From Clostridiales bacterium UBA1380 (GTDB lineage Bacteria; Bacillota; Clostridia; Oscillospirales; CAG-272): DNA of 25,563 nt. Location of the stretch: NCBI GenBank assembly GCA_002305445.1, contig DBRA01000038.1, forward strand, positions 42,468 through 68,030. Reading direction: 5' to 3'. The number at the start of each line of letters is the position of its first letter. Position 1 is the stretch's first letter. Under the pieces are notes generated by a model, which worked only from the letters and a program-made list of their open reading frames with translations, was not told the origin of the DNA and did not search any database. This document shows, piece after piece, positions 16,601 to 24,313 of the stretch. A program made the translations under genes and the position numbers.

Positions 16601-16720
16601 AAGGTTTACGCCTTCCGCGTCCGTCTTGGGATCGGTCTTAGCGCTTACCGCTACGGCAAGCGATCCGAAAAGTAAAGCAAGAGTCAAGAGCGCCGATATT
16701 ATTCTGATTTTTTTCATCAT
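13634..16720 (-). CDS. Secreted DUF5696-domain protein, probable glycosidase-like barrel
   Basis: This 1028-residue protein has a cleavable signal peptide (VAVSA-KT, near residue 28) and no lipobox. Residues about 60-490 are beta-rich and match the DUF5696 pattern (EVAIVNTKTGQILFSNPFD near 78-96). Residues about 545-880 look like a TIM barrel of alternating strands and helices, with acidic residues at strand ends such as D642/D644 (FPDFDFAY) and D724/D728 (STLGTDLNSDFD). A charged helical stretch (about 893-935) and an acidic ET/AEE-rich linker (about 940-975) precede a small C-terminal beta domain. A glycan-processing enzyme is inferred; no catalytic pair is proved. ATG pairs at 16720/16717 follow AGGAG. 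It sits between the Yip1 gene and the second permease pair. Confidence 0.8.
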   Translation of the reverse strand: MMKKIRIISALLTLALLFGSLAVAVSAKTDPKTDAEGVNLIDYINKVYATPEEKLEEMTLYKEQNGYQIWVEDFTLEVAIVNTKTGQILFSNPFDVAGDTASETTKQKLLSQLLIKYQDNDTEKTMNSYVEAALRNQGIIKNIKNGVRIEYTMGREETRMLVPRLIKKERFDELILAYVDVKWDYDKLKSYYTLKDPSSSELTERGVKEMQAKFPITNKMAVYVCDPDIKERELRQCENIIKTYCQGYTYETLDEDHAITEYEGADRAPALFKLAIEYTLDDYGVTARLPANGIRYDETNYQLKSISFLPYMGTGSNVNTGYTFIPDGSGTIFRFEDLIGNTYTTTGKVYGADYAYHEISGAHTEVMRLPVYGIVENYTRTDTITTQIEVTPESYDEATGTIIPAVMQTLTEKIPYKEDKGFLAIITEGDALAEITSEHGGSLHRYNSVFATFYPRPSDTYNLSDSISIASNATWTVESKRKYVDSYRIRYIMLTDEDKAEAAGLKKGEYYETSYVGMAKAYRDFLEREGVLTRFTAETAQKSIPLYIETFGSIKTIERILSIPVSVDTPLTTFEDVMTMYNDLSEAGITNVNFRLTGYANGGMDDTTYPTFVKWVNAVGGNSGFKDLITYAKEKNFGVFPDFDFAYMSNNELFDGFILRRDAIKTIDDRYTRRRYYDAATQSFDGSFALCVSPSAYERLYAGFKKDYDKYGPTGISVSTLGTDLNSDFDEDEPYNREDSKAFTKKFLDTLKTDYTNVLTDGGNEFTLQYVNNIINVSLDSSRYQNSFAAVPFIGMVFHGYFNFAGTPINMEGDVNYMLLKAIENGAGLFFTLSYRNTAELKDSMQLSKYYSVRYDIWFDELVEKYNTLNDAIGDLQTSLITEHKFLIGERVPDEDEIAADKAAAEAAAKAEEEALALEAEKAEKAKKLAARLGMPVEEVEETTDETLVEDETAAEGETAAEEETAAEETEEETGYTYTKYTNDNGNIVYVGYDNGTGFILNYNSFAVTVVYKGTTYTVEALGFVKIS

Positions 16721-16745
16721 ATCTTCTCCTCTTTAAAAACTCTGC

Positions 16746-18908
16746 TTACATTCGGTATGTTACTTCGATTATAATGCTCGAAACAAAGCTGATTATCTTT
16801 GCGACAAGGCTGGAGAACAGCACGCCGACGAACATTATGAAGCCCATGCCGACGATAGTTCCGAGTATTGTCAGAACATTTTTACCGAGTGAATAATCGT
16901 GCGTGACCATCATACCGAAGAAGATCAGAATTCCGACCCACAAGAACGCGAGTGAGTTGAGAAGGGTCATGATGCCGCCTTCGTTCGCGGCAAGGAAGTT
17001 CGACATGATAACCGAAGGGATGACCAGCAGCGGTATCGGAAGGAGCGAGTAGGAAACCGCAACGAAGATATCTTTGAAGCTTCCTTCACCGTCAAACAGA
17101 GTCGTAAGGCACCAGTTACTGATCGTGAACAGGAACAGCGGAACGAGAACCGAGCTTATCTGCCCGAAGATGTTCATGTATCCGCCGGAGGGGTTGAAGA
17201 TGTAACCGGTTCCGATGGACTGATAGAAGAATGTGAATATCGTTACCGCGAGGTAGATGATCGCAGCTCTGACGGATCCGCGCTGCTCATGCTTGAGATC
17301 CCAGAAACCGTCGAACGGATGCACGATCAGGTGGAACCCGTAGAGAAGCTCCTGCCAGAGGCTCTTGCGGCCTATGACGAGCTGAGTCTTTTTGTTGACC
17401 TTGCCGGCGTACTTGAAGAACTTCGTCAGAAGCACGCAGACGATAATGATGACTATCGGTATAACCCAGATATACTTGGAAACCCACTCTTTTCTGACTT
17501 CGCGGAACGCGCTCGAGTAGTTGTCTACGTCGTATGCGTACTGGAAGTATTCCATCGCCTCTTCGTATTTGGCGGAGCGGACGAGAGCCTTGCCGATGCC
17601 GATGTAGGCGGCGTCGAAGTTGGAGTTTCTCTTGAGTATCTCGGTCCAGTCCTCGACGGCTCTGTCGTATTGACGGGCGTTCTGGTTGGCCAGAGCGTTG
17701 ATCAGTATGTCGCCGTACTCGGTGCGCTTGAAAACGGTAATGTTGTCGGCCGTCTTATCGAGCACAAGGATCTTGTTACCCTGATATACAACAGCCTCGA
17801 TCGACTGGATATTGCCGAACTGCGTTCCCTTGTCGCCGAAGACGAACAGCAGGTTGCCGTCCGCGTCGTAGGTGAATACCTTCTGGCGCTTCTCGTCGAT
17901 AATCGACCATGTTCCCTCAGGTCCTACCGCGGCGTCGATGATCTTAGACGCGCCGGCGATCTCGGAGGTGGAAAGGTTCGATATGTTGACCTCGCCCGAA
18001 GGAGCGAAGAAGCCGTTGCGCTTCATAATGTCCGAACCGGTGGCGTTCAGCTTCTTTACGGGAGCGTTCGTGCCGTCCTTGGTATAGATAGCCGATTGCT
18101 GAGCGCTTTCGTCGATGGACGATGTGGTGACGTAAATGAAGCCTTCTTTGTCGATCGTGATGTTGTTGAACTCGGTCGAAACGTATTCTTCCGAATACTC
18201 TCTCTGCTCTGCGGTCTGCAGCCTTCTCCAGAGAATCTCAATCGCGCTGATGCTGACCTTCTGAGCGCCGATAAAGCCCTGGAAGTCGCCGTTATCGTTC
18301 ATGACGATGATACCCTGATAAGTGGTGGACGATACGACGAAGAGTCGGCCGTACTGGTCAACCGCGAGAGCTACGGGTTTATAAATGGAGCCTTCGGTGA
18401 AGAGATCCGATTCGGGCTTCGGAACGATCTTGTAGAAATCGCCCTGCTTATGGACCACCTCGCCGTTTTCGTCTAAGAGCGTGTCTCTCCAGTACATTAC
18501 GATGCGGTTCTTATCGGTGTCGCACACGTAGATGTAGGTGTCGTTTACGAACACGCCGGAGGGGTTTGCGAGAGCGTCCGGGACGCCCTGGTCGTTTACG
18601 AAGCTGCCGATCTCATAAAGATATTTGTAATATCTGTCGGTGACGATAACCCTGTTGTTCGCCGCGTCGACGATGTACATATTGTTTTCGCTGTCTATGA
18701 ACAGGTCGCGCGGATCGTCAAATGCCGTCGTAAGTCCGATCGAAGCGGAAGTGATCTGCTGATCGGGCACGTAAACCGCGGGGGACGAGAGCGTAAAGCC
18801 GTCCGAGGAATAGGTGTAGGTCGCGTAAGGCGTCGCAGCCGATATCGCTGTCGACAGCACCATGACGAGGATGAAAACTGTTGCAAATATTCTGACTGTC
18901 TTTTTCAC
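16746..18908 (-). CDS. NHL-repeat / TPR / Yip1-domain membrane protein
   Basis: This 720-residue protein begins with a signal peptide (AISAATPYA, cleavage near 24). An extracytoplasmic beta-propeller follows, with NHL-like repeats at about 60-395, for example DPRDLFIDSENNMYIVDAAN and NPSGVFVNDTYIYVCDTDKN. A TPR-like helical pair lies at about 405-465 (ALVRSAKYEEAMEYFQYAYD). One membrane helix (479-497) follows, then a Yip1-type domain with about five more helices (517-715). The start is GTG at 18908, with AAGGGGGTG just upstream. Yip1-domain proteins of this kind recur beside sugar ABC permeases and DUF5696 in Firmicutes; their role is unknown. A membrane scaffold or sensor that recognises substrate or the solute-binding protein through the propeller is a reasonable inference. 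Confidence 0.85.
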   Translation of the reverse strand: MKKTVRIFATVFILVMVLSTAISAATPYATYTYSSDGFTLSSPAVYVPDQQITSASIGLTTAFDDPRDLFIDSENNMYIVDAANNRVIVTDRYYKYLYEIGSFVNDQGVPDALANPSGVFVNDTYIYVCDTDKNRIVMYWRDTLLDENGEVVHKQGDFYKIVPKPESDLFTEGSIYKPVALAVDQYGRLFVVSSTTYQGIIVMNDNGDFQGFIGAQKVSISAIEILWRRLQTAEQREYSEEYVSTEFNNITIDKEGFIYVTTSSIDESAQQSAIYTKDGTNAPVKKLNATGSDIMKRNGFFAPSGEVNISNLSTSEIAGASKIIDAAVGPEGTWSIIDEKRQKVFTYDADGNLLFVFGDKGTQFGNIQSIEAVVYQGNKILVLDKTADNITVFKRTEYGDILINALANQNARQYDRAVEDWTEILKRNSNFDAAYIGIGKALVRSAKYEEAMEYFQYAYDVDNYSSAFREVRKEWVSKYIWVIPIVIIIVCVLLTKFFKYAGKVNKKTQLVIGRKSLWQELLYGFHLIVHPFDGFWDLKHEQRGSVRAAIIYLAVTIFTFFYQSIGTGYIFNPSGGYMNIFGQISSVLVPLFLFTISNWCLTTLFDGEGSFKDIFVAVSYSLLPIPLLVIPSVIMSNFLAANEGGIMTLLNSLAFLWVGILIFFGMMVTHDYSLGKNVLTILGTIVGMGFIMFVGVLFSSLVAKIISFVSSIIIEVTYRM

Positions 18909-18921
18909 TCAACCCACCCCC

Positions 18922-19794
18922 TTAATCCTTCATGCCGCTCGACGCCATCGTTTCGATGATGTTCGACTGCGAGATAACGAAGACCGCTATCGGAACTATC
19001 ATCATAACGACCGTGGATGCGGCGGAGGCGCCGGCACGGGCTATACCGCCGGCGACTATCTGGCTTATCGCGTAGTTGAGCGATTTAAGCTGCTCGGAGT
19101 GGATGTAAATGGATGAACCGGAGTTCCAGAGGCCCTGGAAGGAGTAGATGATCAGCGTAAGCCATGCGGGCTTGACCATCGGCATCGCTATAGTCCAGAA
19201 CGTGCGGAACTCGGACGAACCGTCAAGACGCGCGGACTCAAGCACTTCCGTCGAAACGGAGGATTCCATGAACTGCTTCATGAGGTAAAGGCCGAGCGTC
19301 GTGCAGAATGCGGGAATGATGATCGCGAAGTAGGTATCGACCCAGTGCAGAAGCGACATCGTGATGAAGTTCGCGATACCGGTGACGGTGGACGTAAACA
19401 TCAGCGACTTCTGGATGAGCTGGAACATCCAGCCGCGGCCCGGGAACTCGATCTTCGCGAGCGCGTAGGCTGCCATCGAGGAGAGAAGCAGGTTGCCGAA
19501 CGTTCCGACGACGGAGATAAACACCGTGTTGAAAATGTAGCGGGAGAACGGAACCCAGCTGTCGCTCATCAGGCTGAAGAGGTCGGAAAAGTTTTTAAGC
19601 GTAGGTTTGATAACGTAGAAGCGCGGCGGGAACATCCACAGCTCGTCGAGAGGCTTAAGCGACTGAAGGATGACGTAGAGCATCGGGAGGAACATGAACG
19701 CGCCCATTATAATAAGGAAGACATTTATGCCGATGTCGCCTCCGACCGAACGGTTGAGGACGACCGCATGCTTGCGTGTTCTCAGCTTCTTCAT
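18922..19794 (-). CDS. Carbohydrate ABC transporter permease, MalG type (first pair)
   Basis: This 290-residue inner-membrane permease has the normal length and about six membrane segments. The EAA loop reads EVLESARLDGSSEFRTFWTI followed by AMPMVKPAW, and the protein ends near ETMASSGMKD, a typical MalG-type C-terminus. It starts only 2 nt after its MalF-type partner's stop, so translation is likely coupled. The start of the Yip1 gene follows 13 nt after its own stop. With the MalF-type partner it should form the channel for the solute delivered by the large binding protein encoded at the head of the operon. Confidence 0.94.
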   Translation of the reverse strand: MKKLRTRKHAVVLNRSVGGDIGINVFLIIMGAFMFLPMLYVILQSLKPLDELWMFPPRFYVIKPTLKNFSDLFSLMSDSWVPFSRYIFNTVFISVVGTFGNLLLSSMAAYALAKIEFPGRGWMFQLIQKSLMFTSTVTGIANFITMSLLHWVDTYFAIIIPAFCTTLGLYLMKQFMESSVSTEVLESARLDGSSEFRTFWTIAMPMVKPAWLTLIIYSFQGLWNSGSSIYIHSEQLKSLNYAISQIVAGGIARAGASAASTVVMMIVPIAVFVISQSNIIETMASSGMKD

Positions 19795-19796
19795 GA

Positions 19797-20744
19797 TTAC
19801 TGCCCCACCTTCGAAAGTAATTTGTTGACTATAAGGTTGGCTCCAATCATCATGCAGAAGAGGAGGAACGATATCGCAGACGCGTAACCGACCTCCCAGC
19901 GCTGTCCGCCGTAGTCGTCAAGGTGGTGCATGATGGTCCAGCATGAATAGTTAACCGACGGGAAGCCGGCAAGAGCGGTAACGACGCCGCCGAAACCGAA
20001 CGAGCCGGTTATCGACAGAACGGCGCCGAACATAAGCTGCGGCTTCATAACGGGGAGCGTTACATACCAAAGCTCCTGCCAGCGGTTTTTCAGTCCGTCG
20101 ACCGACGCCGCTTCATAAAGGCTGCGGTCGATCGTCTGAAGACCGGCGATGAAGGAGAGGAACGCCGTGCCGAGAGAGGTCCAGAGAGCGACCACTATGC
20201 AGAGCGGCATGACGTATTTTTCGTTATAGAACCAGAGTATCGGTTGATCTATCAGCCCGAGGTTGAGGAGCGTACCGTTGACCCAACCGTAGGAGTCGTT
20301 GGAGAACAGCGTGCCCCAGATGAGGTAGACGGAACCCGAAATCGACGGGGCGTAGAATATCAGCGTAACGACGGCGCGGACCTTCGGCGTAAGCTCGTTA
20401 ATGAACCACGCGATGAAGAGCGACATGAAGTATGACGCCGGGCCGGTGATAGCTGCGAAGATCAGTGTGTTTTTGATGGCGATGATGAATATGTCATCAT
20501 CGAGGAACAGCCGTATGTAGTTGTCCATGAAAATGAACTTCGGCAGTTCCAGCATGTTGAACGACGTAAAGCTCAGAAACAGCGACAGGAAAACCGGGAT
20601 AACGGTAAATATGAAGAACAGTATCATGAACGGCGCGATCATTACGTACGCCACTCTGTTGCGCTTCATTTCTTTCCAGGTCCACTGAGCTCTGGTCATG
20701 TCTTTACGGGACACCGCATGTTTGACTTCAGTTTGTCCTGACAT
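19797..20744 (-). CDS. Sugar ABC transporter permease, MalF type (first pair)
   Basis: This 315-residue permease has an N-terminal basic cytoplasmic tail of about 30 residues, six membrane segments, and a canonical EAA loop LYEAASVDGLKNRWQELWYV followed by TLPVMKPQL. The length and topology match UgpA/LacF-type sugar permeases. Unlike the operon's second MalF-type protein it has no extra hydrophilic insertion. AAGGAGA lies about 7 nt before the ATG. The gene starts 63 nt after the binding-protein gene, with a hairpin in the gap, and is nearly fused to the MalG-type gene downstream. Confidence 0.94.
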   Translation of the reverse strand: MSGQTEVKHAVSRKDMTRAQWTWKEMKRNRVAYVMIAPFMILFFIFTVIPVFLSLFLSFTSFNMLELPKFIFMDNYIRLFLDDDIFIIAIKNTLIFAAITGPASYFMSLFIAWFINELTPKVRAVVTLIFYAPSISGSVYLIWGTLFSNDSYGWVNGTLLNLGLIDQPILWFYNEKYVMPLCIVVALWTSLGTAFLSFIAGLQTIDRSLYEAASVDGLKNRWQELWYVTLPVMKPQLMFGAVLSITGSFGFGGVVTALAGFPSVNYSCWTIMHHLDDYGGQRWEVGYASAISFLLFCMMIGANLIVNKLLSKVGQ

Positions 20745-20767
20745 GTACTTATCTCCTTAACTAATTT

Positions 20768-20794
20768 AGAGTTTCAAGAAGATGAATCGACTCT
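20768..20794 (-). other. Intercistronic hairpin between binding-protein and permease genes
   Basis: AGAGT/ACTCT and TTCA/TGAA pair around a 6-nt loop with a 3-nt bulge. It has no U-run. A hairpin here could protect or partly terminate the message, so that more binding protein than permease is made, as in the malE-malF gap of enteric bacteria. This role is inferred. Confidence 0.45.
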
Positions 20795-20807
20795 CTGTCT
20801 GATCCGC

Positions 20808-23800
20808 TTATTTCTTCTTCTGGTTTGCGGCAACGTACTCTTCGAGGGTCTGACCGGTTTCCGCGAGCACGTCGTCGAGAGTCTGCCCAAGCTCCAGAGT
20901 TGCGAAACCAAACTCGGTTCTCTTGCGCGTGAGTTCCTTATTAATTGTATTAATATAATTCAGAAGCGAATCGACCGGGTCCGCTTTTTCGTTATAAGCG
21001 GCAAGGAATGCGAAGTTGGTGTAACGACCGATGATGTAGTTGCCGGGGTAGTTCGGGATAGCTGCCAGGTTGTTGAACTGAGCCATCAGGTTTTCGTATT
21101 CGGTAGCGGTCCACGGAAGCTCCGCGAGCGCTTCGATGTTTGCCGTCGGATGCATACCGGCCGTGCCGAGGATGCCGACGATTTCATTCGCGTATGTCGC
21201 CTGATAATCCTTGTCGACATACCAGTCCATGAAGTCCCAAGCGGCTTCCTGGTTGTCGCAGCCGGACATCATAACGATCGAGCTTATGCCAGCAACCGAG
21301 CAGTTGTTGATATTGCCGTTCTCGTCTTCGATGCCGGGCAGCGGCACGAACTCCCAGAGTCCCGCGATTTCCGTAGCGAAAACGGAGAGCTGCTGGTACG
21401 CTGTGTAAGCGGCTACGGCGACGGGCATTTCACCAGTTCTGAAGCGGTTCGCGAAGTCGTACGTATACGGCAGCGAGTAGGCGGTAAACATGTTGCACAT
21501 CTTCTGGAACGCATCGAGCGCGGTGTTGGAGTCGAGGTTGATGCGCATACCGTAGTCGGCATAGAGGCTGCCGCCCATCTGATACAGGAAGATGTTGTAG
21601 TCCGTAGAAAGGCCGATCTCCATGTTGTTGTACTGGAGAACCGGGATCATCTCGAGGAGGTCGTCCCAGGTCTTCGGTATCTCAAGGCCGAGGTCCGCGA
21701 GGATGTCCTTTCTGTAGAACAGCATCGGGAACGTCTGCGTTTCGGGAAGCGCGTATGTCGTTCCGGCATTCTCGTCGTTCGGGTCTTCGCCGACGTCATA
21801 AAGCGTTACCGGAATGAACGCGGCTTTGGAGAAGCGCGAGCGGACTTCCTTGAAGGTGTCGAAGCCGTTCAGAGGAAGGACGGCGCTGCGTATCGCATAG
21901 TTGATCGGGTCGGCTTCGGAGAGCGAAACGTCCGGTCCGACGCCGGCAAGAACCGAAGGAAGCAGCGTGCCGCCGGCGACGAGCTTCAGGTTGACGCCGA
22001 TTCCGGTTTCGGGAGTGAACTTGTTATCGATCTGGTTGCGGATAACCTGAGCCTGGTCGCGGCCGGTGACAACCCAGACGTCGATTTGGTTTTCGGTTGT
22101 TGTCTCGACAGTGGAACCGATGGAGTTGTAGTCCGCAAAGAAGGATCCGATAAACTGATTGAACTGGTAGGCAATCGACTGGAAGAAATTCGCATTTGCC
22201 TTCGGAAGCTTGGCGGTCGACGGCTGGACCATGATGAAGTCGATCTCAAGCGGCTGCTTGTTGACCGTATTGACCCATGTACCGAGCGAACCGATATACG
22301 ACTTGAGGTTGCCAAGGTTCTTCGCGACCTCGTCCTCGTCGGTTCCCATCTTTTCAAGCAGGATCGAGATCTGCTCGAGCGTCGTAATGTTGGAGCCCTT
22401 GATGCCGTTCATGTTCTGCAGCGTCTCGAGGATGTTCTCGAGGTTGCGGGACTCGATGAGTATCGACTTGATCGTGTTCGGCATGACGCGGCTGAAACCG
22501 TAGTCACGGTATGCGTCGGGAGATGCGCCCGTCAGCTTCAGTATCGAAAGGTACGCCTCGTTGATGACTTTCAGTGTATCCTTGACCTGGCGGATGATCG
22601 TACCCATGTCGCCGAGCGTGCATTCGAGCTCGATCTCGTGTTCGCCGGCGGTGAGATAGAATTCAAATTCGGTGTAGCCGTCGTTTAACGGCTTGGCCTG
22701 CCAGTCGGTGGAGTAATCGAAGCGGAGGTTGTTCGCTTCCTGGAAAGGAACCTCGCCGTCGATGCGCAGCTTGCGGGATACGAACAGACCGTTAAGGTCA
22801 GCCTGTCTGAAGCGGGGCACTATCTGATAGTAGCCGTCGGCAGGCACGGTAAAATTATACCTTACCCACTGTCCGCTCGTCTGCCACTTCTCGGAACCGA
22901 TGGTGTTCAGCTTGATCAGCGTCGGATCCTGAGGATCGGTTATGGCCGAAGTGCGGTCGTATATGGGATATACCGTCATATGGGAGACCGCGGCCGGCGT
23001 TTCCGCGTTTATCTTAACGGGTTCGGCGTTCGCTGTAGAGCCGCTGTTCTGCGTTCTGTATTCTTCATATGTAGGAAGGTCTTTGTAAGGGAACAGTCTG
23101 ATCGATCTGATCGCGACGGGTTCTCTTACCGCTTCGAGGGCTATCGTGTTTTCGCCCTTTTCGAACACAAACTCAAAGGGATTCGCATAGTATCCGTTCG
23201 AGTCGATGAAAACGTACGAGCGCCAGACGGGGGCGTCCTCTGTCGTCGGGCGGATATCGTTTCCGTTTATGTCCGTGATAAAACCGAGCGTTCCGTCTTC
23301 TTTAGTCGTGTATTTGTGGATCCACACCTTCGACATCTGAAGATAGCGGGCTTCCTGGAACGGGACCTTACCATTGATATAGAACATTCTCTCGATCGAG
23401 TTGGTCTTCGATATGATCGGGTAATACTCTATTTCGATCGCATAACGTCCGGTTTCGGGAACGTTAACCGCCCATGCGACGGTGCCGGTTTCGCTGATGA
23501 CGAGCGAATTCCCGCTCTTGCCTTCGTAATTCGACTCGACGCTGACTTCGGCGGTAGTCTTTTCGGGGATGTAATCCGCCGCTTCTACCGTTACCTCCTT
23601 AGTTGCACGCGGCACGTCCGAGTATTTCTTGTTATACTCTTCATAGGTGATCGCGTTCAGCGTCTCACTAACCTCTTTGATAGTCTTTTTCGTAACGCTT
23701 GCCACGCCCGAGTCTGTGTCGGCTGCGCTAACCGGCACGATAAAAACTCCTGCGAGCATGAGCAGCGTCAGAAACAAAGCGGTCAGTTTCAGACTCCTAG

Positions 23801-23810
23801 ATTTGTTCAT
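20808..23810 (-). CDS. Large extracellular solute-binding protein with two beta-sandwich-like modules
   Basis: This 1000-residue secreted protein is more than twice the length of a usual sugar-binding protein. The signal peptide ends near VPVSA-AD (residue 29) and has no lipobox cysteine. Two related modules follow: about 70-245 and 265-400. Both contain a shared core, RMFYINGKVPFQEARYL at 141-157 and RKLRIDGEVPFQEANNL at 346-362. These resemble carbohydrate-binding beta-sandwiches of the CBM6/35 or PA14 kind. A helical stretch (about 405-520) leads to the family-1-type binding domain (about 574-950), with PDVSLSEADPINYAIRSAVL, KTWDDLLEMI and AAWDFMDWYV. AGGAGG lies 9 nt before the ATG. As the first gene, it probably captures a glycan for the first permease pair. 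Confidence 0.9.
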   Translation of the reverse strand: MNKSRSLKLTALFLTLLMLAGVFIVPVSAADTDSGVASVTKKTIKEVSETLNAITYEEYNKKYSDVPRATKEVTVEAADYIPEKTTAEVSVESNYEGKSGNSLVISETGTVAWAVNVPETGRYAIEIEYYPIISKTNSIERMFYINGKVPFQEARYLQMSKVWIHKYTTKEDGTLGFITDINGNDIRPTTEDAPVWRSYVFIDSNGYYANPFEFVFEKGENTIALEAVREPVAIRSIRLFPYKDLPTYEEYRTQNSGSTANAEPVKINAETPAAVSHMTVYPIYDRTSAITDPQDPTLIKLNTIGSEKWQTSGQWVRYNFTVPADGYYQIVPRFRQADLNGLFVSRKLRIDGEVPFQEANNLRFDYSTDWQAKPLNDGYTEFEFYLTAGEHEIELECTLGDMGTIIRQVKDTLKVINEAYLSILKLTGASPDAYRDYGFSRVMPNTIKSILIESRNLENILETLQNMNGIKGSNITTLEQISILLEKMGTDEDEVAKNLGNLKSYIGSLGTWVNTVNKQPLEIDFIMVQPSTAKLPKANANFFQSIAYQFNQFIGSFFADYNSIGSTVETTTENQIDVWVVTGRDQAQVIRNQIDNKFTPETGIGVNLKLVAGGTLLPSVLAGVGPDVSLSEADPINYAIRSAVLPLNGFDTFKEVRSRFSKAAFIPVTLYDVGEDPNDENAGTTYALPETQTFPMLFYRKDILADLGLEIPKTWDDLLEMIPVLQYNNMEIGLSTDYNIFLYQMGGSLYADYGMRINLDSNTALDAFQKMCNMFTAYSLPYTYDFANRFRTGEMPVAVAAYTAYQQLSVFATEIAGLWEFVPLPGIEDENGNINNCSVAGISSIVMMSGCDNQEAAWDFMDWYVDKDYQATYANEIVGILGTAGMHPTANIEALAELPWTATEYENLMAQFNNLAAIPNYPGNYIIGRYTNFAFLAAYNEKADPVDSLLNYINTINKELTRKRTEFGFATLELGQTLDDVLAETGQTLEEYVAANQKKK

Positions 23811-24021
23811 AAAAACCTTCCTCCTACTTTTTGGGTTGCTACTGGTTCGCTTTACGCTTACCTATAACAGCGCCCACTTTGCATGCGAAGCATATAAATA
23901 TGAAGGATATCGGCACGGAACATTTTGCACACGGTTTCGTCGTTATTACAAAAAGCGCCGTGCAGTCACGCGGAAAACAGCGCGGTCTCTATAGATTCCG
24001 ACACTTGTTTTCATATCAGTT

Positions 24022-24050
24022 ATAATAACATACGGGATTTTAAATGTCAA
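24022..24050 (-). promoter_or_regulatory. Promoter of the sugar-transport operon
   Basis: On the minus strand TTGACA (24045-24050), a 17-nt spacer and TATTAT (24022-24027) form a near-consensus sigma-A promoter, with TGT before the -10 giving an extended -10. A GTTAT-A-ATAAC dyad (24019-24029) overlaps the -10 and could be an operator. The transcript would have a leader of about 205 nt. Confidence 0.82.
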
Positions 24051-24313
24051 GTATGCTGGATTCTGCGCCGTCTTCACCCAAAAACTTGTATGTTCTTTTT
24101 CTGCGTTTGAGTAATTTTTATTTCTTTTCGTCATTTTGACGAATTTCATGGTAAGAAAAATGCCGTTTAAGCAAGGCGAAATACTGCGGTAATTTTTGTT
24201 TACCTATCAAGTGTTGTTTGATATTTATTTTTTGTATTGCTTTGTCATTTTTATATTATTTTTTGCACTTTCATAGATGTGATTTATCATGATCGGTTAC
24301 TTTCGTTAACGTA

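Noticed and set aside
21150..22688. 512-codon open frame on the plus strand
   Set aside because: It is antisense to the solute-binding protein gene and shows the same shadow-frame composition.
23923..23938. Catabolite-responsive (cre-like) element TGCACACGGTTTCG in the sugar operon leader
   Set aside because: It has at least two mismatches to the cre consensus at conserved positions, so it is not strong enough to call.
23811..24015. Riboswitch or T-box in the long leader
   Set aside because: No recognisable core of a known class and no strong terminator/antiterminator pair could be found by eye.
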